NCBI GenBank assembly: GCA_033002965.1
Contig: JAURVB010006524.1
Location: 1 to 64,000, forward strand
Origin: Piper betle
Taxonomy: Eukaryota; Streptophyta; Magnoliopsida; Piperales; Piperaceae
DNA: 64,000 bases
Direction: 5' to 3'
Of the stretch, positions 21,283 to 33,654 are shown piece after piece. The position numbers and the translations under genes are program-made. Below the pieces are notes generated by a model. That model did no database searches. It worked only from the letters and a program-made list of their open reading frames with translations, and was not told where the DNA came from. Every line of letters starts with the position of its first letter. The stretch's first letter is position 1.

Positions 21283-24200
21283 ATGGAGGCGGAGGTGAGC
21301 ATGGAGAGCGGATGCATGATCCGGATCGCGGTGGTTCCGGTGGGGGAGGTGCCACAGCAGCAACTGCGGGATTACGTAGCGATGCTGGTTCGTCACCGGG
21401 AGGTGGAGATGTCGGCGATGAGCTCCTTCTACACGGAGCACCAGAAGAGCCCCTTTGCCCACCAACCCTGGGAGTCGGGCTGCCTCCGCTTCAAGTTCAT
21501 GGTGGGCGGCTCCCCTCCCTCCCCCTGGGAAGATTTCCAGTCCAACCGCAAGATCCTCGCCCTCGTCGGCCTTTCCCATTGCCCCTCCTACCCCGACCTC
21601 CTCCTTCTCTCTCACCAATTTGCCTCTCTTTCCAAGTCCTACTCCTCCGCCCTTGTTCACCGCTGTTTTGCTTTCTCCCCTACTGATTCTCAGGTCACCT
21701 CTTTTCTGTTTTATGATTTCTTATATATATATATATTCTTTTTTCTTGTCTTCTCTATAATTATATCATAGTGGTAATTACAATTAGAACAAACAGCTTG
21801 CAGAGGGTGTTAGGACAGACAACTTGACGTTATTCCCCCCGCTGATCGGGAAGCATTAGATATTCACTTGCAGACAATGATGCAAGACATCGCGGCGACT
21901 CTCCTTATGGAGTTCGAAAAGTGGGTTTTTCGTGCAGAGTCCGCTGGCACCATTCTGAAGACGCCTTTAGACTCCCAAGCTAGTCTAAGCTCTGAGGAGG
22001 TTTTATATTTAGGTGTTATTGGGCTGTTTTTTTGACTTTTCGTTGTTGTTATCATTAAATGATCGTAACGCCGCCCCCATTGCCACTTTGCGCCTGTTGA
22101 GGACATTTCTTCCATACAATTTTCAGGTCATCAAAGCCAAAAAGAAGAGGCTAGGGCGTGCTCAGAAACCATTGGGGACTATTGTTTGTTGGCTGGCTCA
22201 CCTGTCGATGCAAATGCCCATTATTCTACGGCTATTGAACTGGCTAGATTAACAGGGGATGTCTTCTGGCATGCTGGAGCCTTGGAGGGAAGTGTTTGTG
22301 CTTTACTGGTAGCCACAATTCCTGTGTTCCAACTACAGCTTGTTGTTGCTCCTTTTTTTTTTTTTATTTGACTGTACTCTGGTTGTGTATATGTATAGAT
22401 GGATAGAGTCGGTCAGCTGGACCACCGGACGGAGGAGGATATCAAGTATCGTTATTATGATGTCATCCAGCTCTATAGGAAGTCATTTGTACAGGACAAT
22501 GCTCAAAGGTTAATAGAGATTCCTATTTACCAATATCTTTCTCTGCCAATGATCACTTTTGCCATCTTTTATTGTCACTGGTCTCTTGCCGTCGCTCCTT
22601 AACGATGAAACGTTTATCTGATCCCGCATTCCTTTATTTTCTTATTCAATAAGTTTAAGAAGTTTCACTTTCTAATCATTGTCCTTTTCTTATCATATAG
22701 TCATTTGATTCTTTTCGGCATGGCTTGCTAGGCTATCTTCAATTATATATCATTACATTATCTAGCAATGATGTAATTGACTAACGTGGGTGAAAAGTTG
22801 TTGGCCAATGTCATTGGTATGGTCTTACCCGTTATAAAGTTTATGCTCCTCATGAAAATGTCTCTTGGTAAATGATGTAGTTCATGTATGAAGAACAATA
22901 GAGTGTTCTCAACTGTTGCAAATGATATTGCTCATATTTCAAAGATATTGCTTATATATCATGGTTCTCTACTTGCTTTCGTGCTTGCTAATCTGAATTG
23001 CTAATTTATCCTTTCTTTCAAAACGTTCCTTTGTATCCTGTGGTAACCAGAGTTTCAACACTTAGCTTTGAACTTGAGGCTGCCTTGAAGCTCGCTAGAT
23101 TTCTTTGTCGGTAAGTCTCTGATTATGTTGATTTAGTGATTGGTTTTAATATAATGAAAGAAACTTCCTCGTCTACTGTTGATATAATCTTTTGAGAGTG
23201 TGAGGTGACATTTTACCATTCGACCATTAGATAAATATTCAAGCCATGAAACAAACCTGTACCCTGCAAGTCATAATTAAACAGGCTTGGAGTTGTGTAG
23301 CAAATCTTTGAGTTACAGGAAATTATTGTTTCTTTGTTCTGTTTCAAATGAGATTTCCTATTATGCGTATGTTAGTTTATATACGGTAATGGTGTTTCAT
23401 TCATTTGATGCAATTTCCTTATTTGTCCAAAATTACTCCAAGATCTCTTCTTCCTAGTTGTCTAAGAGAGACCCCAGGGCGGAAATGTAAACCCTGATTG
23501 GCCGACTATTACTCATATTAGCACTGAATGACATGCATCTTCTATATGTGATGTAGAGATGTGCACCCACTTGAATCCAGGAAGTGTTAAAATTTGATTT
23601 TCTTTATTATTTGTTTGCTTAGACTAATCAACAATTTGATGCAGGAGCATTAATGCGATAAATTATTAGTAGTGTCTAATGTCTGCGCAAATTTTAGTGA
23701 ATTATTTGCCAAAAGCATTAAAACTTAGACCATTTTTTTACCTAGCCAAGAGATGGCGAAGGAGGTGGTTGAATTGTTGATGGGCGCAGCTGATGGTGCA
23801 AAATCATTGATTGATGCCAATGATCGGCTAATACTGTTTGTCGAAATAGCTCGCTTGTTTGGGGCACTTGGGTATCAGAGGAAAGCTGCATTCTTTTCAA
23901 GACAGGTCGCCCAATTATATATGCAACAGCAAAGTCATCATGCTGCAATCAGTGCAATGCAAGTCTTGGCACTGACCACTAAAGCTTATCATGTGGAAAG
24001 CAAAGGGACAGGCACCAAGTTGCATGAATCATTGGATGTAAGTTTTGGTTATTGAATTAGCTTAATATGAAAAGGAGAATGGAGTTCTTCATGCTAAGTG
24101 ATTAATTGTATATTCTCAGGAATAGATGTCAGGATTTACAACTATGGGCTTAATAAGAAATGAATGCAATATTTTATTTGTAGTGTTCTATGCATTCTTG

Positions 24201-27200
24201 AACATTTTTTACTGTCTGTTGCTGGAATTCAAGCTGTCTAATGGTAGTAATGGGAAATGCAGTCTAATTCAGTTGTCCAGTTATTTGAATCTCAATGGAG
24301 CACAATCCAAATGGTTGTATTACGAGAGATTCTCTTGTCATCCATGCGTGCAGGCGATGCGCTTGCTGCCTGGAGTGCAGCAGCTCGTCTTCTTAGATCA
24401 TATTACCCACTGATTACCCCTGCAGGGCAGAGTGGTCTGACCAGTGCACTAGCTAGCTCATCTGAGAAGCTTCCTCCTGGCACTAGATGTGCTGATCCTG
24501 CACTTCCATTTATAAGGTATTTCATTTAATCATTTGTGGTGGATTATGATGATGAATACATATGGTCCATCATATTTACTTTCTTCGGTATTAATTATGT
24601 TAACAATTTTTTGCATTGTGTTTAATCTTTCACTTGATATTTCTTTCTATGCATGATTTGAACTTGTGATTTTCATTGTAGTTTTACTTTCACAAAATGG
24701 TTCTTAGTGTGTTCATAATTGCCTTTTATTTATGGTTTTGATTTTGTCTTTGGCTATGAATTACTTTTTTTATAGACTGCTCTCATTCCCTGTGCATTCT
24801 CTTCAAACGGACATAGTAAAGCGAAATCTCAGCAAAGCAGAGTGGTGGACAGGTTCTGCACCATCTGGACCATTCATCTACACCCCTTTCAGCAAAGGAA
24901 ATGAAAATAGTTGCAATAAGCAAGATCTAACATGGGTGGTTGGTGAACCAGTTGAAGTATTAGTAGAACTGGCAAATCCTTGTGGCTTTGATCTCACTGT
25001 TGACAGTGTATATTTATCCGTCCATTCTAATAACTTTGATTCATTCCCAGTAAGTGTCAGCCTTTCTCCGAATTCAACAAAGGTGGTCACACTTTCGGGG
25101 ATACCAACTTCTGTTGGCTCTGTGACTATTCCTGGATGTACTGTTCATTGTTTTGGAGTTATTACTGAGCACCTATTCTGGGATGTTGACAACCTGCTTC
25201 TTGGAGCTGTACAGGGCCTTGTACTCTCTGACCCTTTTCGTTGCTGTGGGTCTTTCAAATATAAAAATACCCCTGTTCCAAATATTGTTGTAGTTCCCCC
25301 TTACCCCTACTGGTATGTCACATTGTAGGTGGAAACGGTGCTACTGTTATGTATGAAGGTGAGGTTCGTGATGTGCTGTTAAGTCTAGCAAATGCAGGAT
25401 CTGTTCCAGTGGAACAGGCACATGCATCTATATCTGGAAAAAACCAGGATTCTGTTGTTTCAGTAGATACTGAGTCCTTGAAATCAGCCCTTCCTTTGAA
25501 GCCGGGGGCTGAGGTCACTGTTCGCATTACATTGAGAGCTTGTCAGTTTAGTGCGGGAGAAATGAACAGTAATATGGGAAGGACATCTAAAGAGGGAAGC
25601 AGCCCACTTATGATCATTCATTATGCAGGTTGTATCTTTTGCTCCTGTCTTCAGAAATTTATGTTTTTTGCTTTTCTTGTAATTTTTCCGATTTGTTTTT
25701 CTCTTCAACTTTCTTCCCACCCCTAGCAGATGTAGATAAGCTGAGTTGTCTGTGTGTGAATCTTAGCCTCAACTTATGGTTAATAGTGAGAGCTCTTTAC
25801 TGCCTTGCTTCTTGGATCTCATGTTTCTAGCTACCTGAACCTGTGATTTAAGGGGTTGGGGTAGAGTTTGATGCTTATTAATTAAAGTTGTTGAATATTT
25901 GCAAAAGAGAAAGCTGTTATCCAGAGAAGTCATATTGGTTATGTGCGTAATGGGATAATTTAACTAAAGTAGACAATAGAATTTACTTGTTCTTTGTCTT
26001 TTTTATTTTGGAACTAGGGAATGCTTTGATCAGTAATAATTAGTGCGAATAATCTGCAGAATAATAGAGCGGATTCCATTTGTTTATGCTAGAAATATTT
26101 GGGTGACTGAGTGCACTAGGTCATGTTGGATTTTTCTTTTTAAGTTTTATGTGTGCTTAACATTGAATCAGAAGTGTTTTGTGTCACATTTTCTGGTTTC
26201 TCTTTCATTGAAATTTGAAAGCTGATATTTTATGCCAGGCCCATTAGATTATTCTGGCGAAAGCACGCTGTTTCCTGTGACTACGGGTAGACGCCTGGTG
26301 GTTCCATTGCAAGTTTGTGTTGTGCGAGGTCTATCTCTTGTGAAGGCTCGTTTACTTTCAATGGAGATACCAGCACCTGTGGATGGAACAAACTCTACAA
26401 ACAGAGATTTTATTAGTGAAAATTTGAGTGAGAGCTTGGTCAAGATCAACCCCTACAGAGGGAGTTGGAGTTTGCGCCTTTTGGAACTTGAGTTGTTTAA
26501 CCCAACAGATGTTGTGTTTGACATCAATGTGTCCGTCCAAATGGAAGATTCATCCCTTGAAGCTAACTCTTTTGGCTACCCGAGAACTAGAATTGACAGA
26601 GACTTCTCAGCCCGAGTTCTCATTCCACTTGAGCATTTCAAATTACCTATCCTTGTTGGTACATTTTTTATTAAAAATCATTCAGTTGATGAAAAGGTGG
26701 CATCTGAAACCAGAGCACTGTTTGAAAAGAACAACAAGGCTGAGTTGAAAGCATCTATTAAGAACATGGTCACCAGAATCAAGGTCAGATGGCAATCTGG
26801 CAGGAATAGCTCCGGGGAATTGGATATTAAAGATGCAGTTCACGCTGCAGTCCAAGCTTCAGCTGTTGATGTACTATTACCTGACCCACTAACTATTGGA
26901 TTTAGGATTGCCAAGGAAGACAAATCTGAAAGTGACAAAGAGAGCAAATTTACAACTAGCTCTGATGGAGGATCTGAAGGGTGTATACTTTTGAATAAGA
27001 TGACTCCAATGCAATTTCTTGTTCGCAACAACACTAAAGATGTGATTAGGATGACTCTTTGTGTTACCTGCAGAGATGTCAGAGGAGACAATTGTTTTGA
27101 AGGCTACAAAGATGCTGTTCTTTGGGCGGGTATGATGTGTCTTCTTTCCAACGTTGGTTGCTTTTTAGCTCTTTTTGAGAACTATTTTTTTCTGCTCCTT

Positions 27201-27460
27201 GTACTGAACTTTGTCTCATTTACCAATTATATTTTGAAGGTGTATTAAGGGACATCCAAGTAGAGATTCCTCCACTTCAAGAGATTGTGCACTCCTTTTC
27301 TCTATATTTTATGGTGCCTGGTGACTACACGTTAGTTGGTTCTGCCGTCATAGATGATCCGAATGATCTCCTCAGAGCTCTTGCGAAGACGAATTCCCCC
27401 GAAGATCCACTTTGTTACCTGGGGCCTCCCTTTCATATTCGCATTGTAGAAGCTCTTTAG
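21283..27460 (+). CDS. TRS120: TRS120, TRAPPII-complex subunit (TRAPPC9 homologue), 10 exons, three apparent indels
   Basis: Encodes the plant TRS120/TRAPPC9 subunit specific to the TRAPPII tethering complex. In Arabidopsis (TRS120/VAN4) it acts with TRS130 at the trans-Golgi/early endosome in Rab activation, post-Golgi traffic and cell-plate assembly. Exons: 21283-21693, 21797-21999, 22127-22308, 22399-22508, 23051-23110, 23746-24037, 24263-24516, 24776-25628, 26239-27129, 27240-27460. All introns are GT-AG and their phases agree. Recognisable blocks are SSFYTEHQKSPF and GGSPPSPWEDFQSNRK (exon 1), EFEKWVFRAESAG (exon 2), ARLFGALGYQRKAAFF (exon 6), and ADPALPF (exon 7), then the beta-rich C-terminal half (exons 8-10). 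I chose the ATG at 21283 because MEAEVSMES aligns with the family start; 21199 would add 28 unconserved residues. Frame breaks, each one base short, lie at C6 21835-21840, G4 22174-22177 and C5 25296-25300. Allowing for them gives about 1159 residues, near the family norm. Confidence 0.93.
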
Positions 27461-28622
27461 AAAGAAACAAGTCTTTTTTTATATTTCTTTTATTTTGTGA
27501 TATTTGTACGTCTTGTATTTTATTTCTTGGTCGTGATCAAATACGTGTTGTTTTTTTCTTTGTTCTTTTTTAAAAAAAAGCAAACAGGAGATTAATGTGA
27601 GATAGAATATTCCAAAAGGCAGAGTCAAGCAAAAGAGGCGTATAATTCTACGTATTCTACGCCGTTGGCTTAGCTAACCTATTGGCTTGCCGATTAAGAT
27701 GGCACCAGGGAGCTACGACACTTCTAAACTTTTTACACAAGACCGTCTCATCAAGAACTTAGAGCGATTGCTTTACAATTTACAAAAAACTGCAGCATGA
27801 GCAAGCCTATCTAAACTCTAATTGCATTGTGGATTCCCTGTGGGCAGTACTATGTTCTGCATATATGATAGCTTTGTTCGTATGTAGTAAGCCAAACACC
27901 CAACCAGCTAATTTAGAATTGGGAAAGAAACGGTCATCCACGCAGATATGTAAAGTACAACTAGCGCTAGTATAAAACCCTGGCATCTGAAGAATGCCTC
28001 GTATTTAATGTTAATTCTATTAAGGGTACGTAGAACAAATAACTATGACACTCGAACTTCTTCTTTATGAATAGAATCATCAAGTTATAAGATATTTAAT
28101 AGAAAAGATGGAACTAAATATAAGTATCGGCTCATAGATATGATTTAAGTATTTATTTCAAGTGTTGTTCTTTAAAGTTCATCCTCTTAGTTATAGTATA
28201 AGTACACCTAAACAACTCTAAGTGATTATATTAGTAGATCTTCAAGTTTTAGAGCCCTTTTATAGTGTACGATTAAGCATGCATATGGTAGTAACTACAT
28301 TTATTTTTTTTAATCTTAAAACCTCATTGAGGGTAAAGATCTACTCCCGCATCGTTAGTACGATTGATTAGTCCAACAAATAGCTAACCAAATTCTAGCA
28401 TCATGATTCAGCTTGTCTTCGGTCCGAATCAGAGTGTTACACAAACACTTGGCTGAAGTTTGCCTTTGCAATCCTTGGTCTAAATAGTCTATGCTTTGAC
28501 TGCTAAAGTGATGCCAAAGTTGCTGCTAAACTTCTTGAGACTTCAAGTTCGTCTTTGGTTCTTCTTGTTTTAATTTCCTTGGTGGTGCTTATCACTCCTT
28601 ATAGTTTTATTTAGTATGTTTA
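27461..28622. other. 3' flank of TRS120 and intergenic sequence
   Basis: The first about 130 bp are T-rich (TTGTATTTTATTT near 27510), fitting a plant 3' UTR, though no AATAAA is seen. Nothing is recognised from there to the TRIM at 28623. Confidence 0.55.
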
Positions 28623-29084
28623 TGTGAAATCCCTCAACTTAGTCTCACATGTAATACCTACTGGGATAAGATCCTGTTTATAAATAGGAATGGAATATAG
28701 ATCTTTAACTTAGTTGACCACTTTTAAAGAAATGACTTAATTTATTACATTACACTGTAAGTTGGGCTGTTATAAATGGTATCAGAGCTTTCTAATTCTG
28801 TGTTAGATGGTAGGCTAAATTAAGGACATTGGCTAAGTTGCTGGTCACGGGCCAAGAGAAGGTCGTGAGCTGGAGCTAGAAACGGGCCAAACGTAAGAAT
28901 TTCATGGATGAAATTTCCTAAGGTGTGTAGATTGTGAGATCCCTCAACTTAGTCACACATCTAATACCTATTGAGATAAGATCTTGTTTATAAGTGAGAA
29001 TGAACTATAGATCTTTAACTAATTTAACCACTTTTGAAGAGATGACTTAGCCTATTATGTTGCAATTTGGACTAGGTGGTTATA
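28623..29084 (+). mobile_element. Complete TRIM element (TRIM-2)
   Basis: A 462-bp element flanked by GTTTA (28618-28622 and 29085-29089). The left LTR starts TGTGAAATCCC at 28623 and ends TTATA near 28776. The interior opens with a near-perfect tRNA-iMet primer site (TGGTATCAGAGC) and closes with a purine tract. The right LTR runs from about 28935 to 29084. It has no coding capacity, so mobility would need helper enzymes. This is the cleanest reference for the other TRIM copies here. Confidence 0.9.
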
Positions 29085-29624
29085 GTTTAAGTTGTTGCCC
29101 ATCAAAACTAGGTTCAACATGGACTACTTCCTATTTGTTAGTGAGAGGGGGGGGGGGGGGCAGAGAAAGAGAGCGAGCCAACCCAACCTAAGAGAGCATG
29201 GCTTCAGCAACAATGACAAGGAAGATGGTTGAAGACTCAGAGGGGGAGATGATTCTAGGGCCTTGGTGGTGACGCTTCCCTATATCAGTGGAAAGGAGGA
29301 AGATGGTTGATTGGTTGTTCTGTGTTTCTGAAGAATCGGGTTTGGTTAAACGGGTCAAAATTTGGTTGTAAACTATTAAAATTATAACCAAATAATGTAA
29401 TTTGGTTCATCCAAACTTCGACAGAAAATTAATCGAACCAAACTTTCAAAGTGAATTTGGTTCTGCGAGTTACACAAACTATGCTCATCCCTAGTTCTAG
29501 GCTCATTTATTTGCTTATTAGAATAGCTTTATTTGGCTTATCACTACAAGGGAGACTGTTACTAGTATATTTTAGTTGGTGGTTAGTGATATTGTATAGT
29601 TTCAATGGGCTTGGTTAGTAGTGG
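29085..29624. other. Intergenic stretch with a G14 run
   Basis: No gene or element recognised. A 14-base G homopolymer lies at 29147-29160 and could be an assembly trouble spot. Confidence 0.6.
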
Positions 29625-32558
29625 GGTAAAACCCATGACTCAAGTCAGGGTTTTATGTTACCGAACCAGTCGGTTCAACCGTTGTTTCGAGTCAAGTCAG
29701 TTTCATGAACCGCATGCTGAGTCGAGGCCAGCCGTGAGTTATGAGCGATGAGAGTCAGGTGTACCTGAATATATGATGATAACGTCGAGAAGATGGTGAG
29801 ATATGAGTTATCAGAATATATAAAAGTATGCAGTATTTTTTTCTTTTTATATGTTTGATCGGAGAAATAGTTTTAGGCCGAATAATGCGTTAGGACGCGT
29901 TGGATTATATTCGGGTGGGTTATTAGTTATAGAGCATGTCATTTGGATGTTGTTGTGTTTGTTTTATTTTATGGATTTTTACCATATTTTTCTAGATTTT
30001 TTTAGAATTTATTGCGAACTAATTATTATTTTGACTCGAGTAGGAATCGAGTCAATACTTATTTACAAAACTGCCACTAGAGCATTCCTTCTCCTTCCCG
30101 ACACTTCTTTACCCAAACCCTTGCCGCCACCCACTTTGTTCGTCGCCACCACCGCCGTCGACTGCCGCCCCGCTGCCGGAACCAACCGCCCATCATCCCC
30201 TCGCCGTCGTCGTGCCACCCCGACAAACCTCAGCCACCGATCGCCTGCCGGCGCGCCGCCGCGATGCCACGAAGCCGCCTTGGCCGTCGCCACTCCGAGC
30301 CGGATTCTGCCGCCGTTCGGTCGCCGTCGCCACCACTGTGACCACCTGTCTGACCCTCTCGCTGTCGCCGACATTTCCCCCACCATCCCGAGGGCCGTCG
30401 AGGCCGGCCGCAGCCCCGATCGGAGCACGCCACTGCTGCCGCTCGTTTTCAACGCCGCTGTCGACAGCCATCGCCGCCTCGGCTACCATGTTTGACACCA
30501 CCATTGGACCAAGCTCGTCGAGCTGGTGCCGATAAACCCCCTGATTGCCCAGTCCCGAATCATCGCCGGAAAACTGTCGGAATCCGCCGGAAAACTGCCG
30601 ACACTCGCCGGAAAACTGCCGGAATCGCCGGAAAATTGGATTCGTGGGAAATTCACTGGATCATCCGCCGAAAGCACCCGGTCCAATCTGATCGGACTTC
30701 GAACGCTGCTAGGTGCTGAATTCGAGTTTTGAGCCACGAAACGGAAACCCTAGCCGTCACCATTTTCGACGACGCGAGGTATAATTTATTTTAACTTAGT
30801 TATTTAAAAGTATTGATTATTAGAATTGCATGCTAGGATTGGTGAATTGCGTGTTATAATTATATGTATACATGTAGAATTGATTAAGGATAAAATATGA
30901 AATTTGTTTGATTGAGTGGTGTTAAAAATGGAGGCTAAGAAACAAATTAGGATAACTAGGTAATGATCATGATCTAATGCAAATTAGCCTAAGTAGTCTT
31001 GCTAGAATTGATATAGGTTGATGTGTATTGATTGACGTGCGATTGTGTTGATTGTGTGTGCATGCTATAGGATGTGTGATTCATTATGCGGGAGTTAGTT
31101 TTTAGCTTGATTGTGTAGGTACGATGTAGGAGCTCGCCGCCTAGGCGCGTGGACCCGTTTGGAGCTTCTACCAGGTCCGTTTAGGAATCGTTCTCTGTTT
31201 TACGCTATTCTATTGTGTATTTTATTTATTACGTGCAGGATGAGTTAAGTGACATTTTATCGAATCCCACTTAACTCGGGCCATTTAGCCAACGATTTTT
31301 TTGGATTAATAACCCTTGAGGATGAGATCCCTCGAGTTTGTTTTCGAACTTCAGATCCAGCTCACGATGCCTTCAGGCCTATTATATAAATCCCAACCGA
31401 GACCTATATATATGTATAGTTTTCGCGTTTTCAGTGAGAGATTGAATGAGGGAAATCCGACCACCGTGCTACGCGAGCGGGCACGTGTGAGTCGATAGTG
31501 GGCTCTGGAATGGTGTGCGGGCCGTTTCATTCCCGAGGGATCCTGACAACTCCACCTTTGAGTTCCTCAAACCCGGAGAAGTGTGGAGGTTCACGGGTAC
31601 TGCATTGCAGCGCATGTCTAGACTTGTGGTTTCAAAGGGTACTAAAGGCGACTGCCTGAGAGTACGCAGCCTTCGTGCTCAAGGCCAGGAGTAATATGGA
31701 AGGTGCAGAGGGCGGAAAGGAATGAGATCTAATGCGAGAAGCGATAGAGAAATGGCTGAGGTATGAGAATGTGAAAGATAGGGGGACGCTGTTAACCCGA
31801 GGGCGACGGCTCCCGTATGTGCCCTGATGAGAGTTCTTGAGGAAGTATATGGTTTTCATTCAACAGGAGAGTTTGCTCTCCTGTGCCAGATTGATATTAG
31901 TTATTTTCTTGGTCGGTAACACTCGTTACTGACGGTTTTTCTATATATATGTAGGTGAGGAATGCGAGCGATGAAAGCTGTCGGGATTGCGGAGGAGCAG
32001 CACAGAACTGCGCACACATGTACCTGCCGCATGTAACGTATACTGATGTTGTGTTAATGCTATATGAATGATAATTTTGACGTGTTTAATTGGATGAATT
32101 GTTTGTTATGAAATGAACGGGTAGATGTGAATGATTAGGGAGCCTTGAGTTCAGCCTCGGCTCAGATGAAAACAAATGAGATATCGATGGAAAGTCGCAG
32201 TAGATTGTTACGTTTTATCGTATTTTGATAAAATATTTATATACCCTTGTTGTGGACAGGTTGGACCCTATTGCACTTTTAGGGGAGATTTTGTCCTTTT
32301 TTTTCTAAAAATTAATGAATTTTTTATTTAAATTTCTTACTTGGTGATTGGTTTGTTTTGCTTGCACATCATAGCATGCATGTAGGACTACGTTAGAACC
32401 CACGCATCCCATCCATGCATTTCATGTTTGCATCTCCATCTTGAGACACTGAGGGCAGATTCGGGTCGGCTTAACCGAACCCAGTAGATTAACGAACGGT
32501 TCGGTCACCCGTAACATTTTCGGGTCGGTTCACGGGTGAGCCGAAACAGGGTGTTACA
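29625..32558 (+). mobile_element. Solo LTR B2 (about 2.93 kb)
   Basis: Flanked by AGTGG (29620-29624 and 32559-32563). The left end is GGTAAAACCC (family TGTAAAACCC with the first T changed) and the right end is GGGTGTTACA. No primer site or coding interior is present. The GC-rich block at 30063-30530 gives overlapping frames on both strands and is read as non-coding LTR. The left tip can fold: TAAAACCC pairs with GGGTTTTA. Confidence 0.9.
31385..31390 (+). promoter_or_regulatory. TATA box of B2
   Basis: TATAAA in CCTATTATATAAATCCC, matching B1 (9321) and, inverted, B5 (46831-46840). Confidence 0.5.
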
Positions 32559-32886
32559 AGTGGGCTTATTGTAATTGGGTTGTGTATACATAGGTATAAA
32601 CCCTGATTGTAATGATAACTTTTGATGATATGAATTATATTTCCTTTCTTTCCAAAAAATATGCTACGACAGGTTTCTTCTCCTACTCTAGCCACTTCTC
32701 TGGCCACCCGTTCTTTTCTAAATAAACCTCATTTGCTTGAGATCTGGTGGTGACAGGAAACCTGTTACATGTTGTATTGAAGTGGGTTGATCTTGACGTT
32801 TCATGGCATTTAATTGGGAGCAACGTCGGTTGGAATGGCTCAAGCTCGTCAAGTTGATGATTAAAAGAGAAGGGGGAAGAAAGATG
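32559..32886. other. Short intergenic stretch
   Basis: No gene or known element recognised between solo LTR B2 and the inverted TRIM. Confidence 0.55.
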
Positions 32887-33143
32887 CAATGACCCAACCT
32901 ATAGTGCAACATAGTGGGATAAGTCATCTCTTAAAAAATGGTTAGCCAAGTTGAAGATGTATAGTTCATTCTCACTTATAAACAAGATCTTACCCCAGTA
33001 TGTAATGACATGTTAGGAAATTTCGTCCCCAAAATTCCTACATTTGGCTGGTAGCTAACCTCAGCCCACAACCTTCTTTGGCCCTTGACCGAAAACTTAG
33101 CCAACGTCCTTAATCCATCCCACCATCGAACATGGAATCAAAG
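32887..33143 (-). mobile_element. Inverted TRIM copy (left arm of a palindrome)
   Basis: Reverse complement of a TRIM LTR plus interior, with about 40 bp around the LTR/interior boundary (near 33010) missing. It ends at 33143, exactly where a plus-strand TRIM interior begins. Confidence 0.82.
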
Positions 33144-33286
33144 GCTTTGATTCTGTGTTAGATGGTGGGCTAGATTAGGGATGTTGGCTAGGCTTTCTGT
33201 CATAGGCCAAAGAAGGTTGTGGGTTGGGGCTAGCAACGAGCCAAGTGTAGGAATTTTGGGGACGAAAATTTTTAAGGTGGGTGGAT

Positions 33287-33440
33287 TGTGAGATCCCTCA
33301 ACTTAGTCCCTCATCTTATACTTATTGGGGTAAGATCCTATTTATAAGTGAGAATGAACTATACATCTTCAACTTGGTTAACCACTTTTGACGAGGATGA
33401 CTTTAGTTTATTAGTTTGCACTTTGGGCTAGGTCGTTACA
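33287..33440 (+). repeat. TRIM LTR in array 3
   Basis: A full-length LTR of about 154 bp, TGTGAGATCCC to GGTCGTTACA. Confidence 0.87.
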
Positions 33441-33654
33441 CATCTGACACCTAAGGTGGGTGGATTGTGAGATCCTTCAACTTGGTTAACTACTTTTGAA
33501 GAGATGACTTAGGCTTGTTAGTTTGCCCTTTAGGCTAGGTCGTTATAGATGATATTAGAACAACTTAGTTCCATGTTAAATGGTGAGCTGGACTAGGGAC
33601 ATAAGCTAGGTTGTTGGTCAAGGGCCAAGAAGTCACATGGGCTAAGGCTGGCTA

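Noticed and set aside
30063..30535. Frames over 100 codons on both strands in solo LTR B2
   Set aside because: GC-rich LTR sequence with Arg/Pro/Ala-rich low-complexity translation on every frame.
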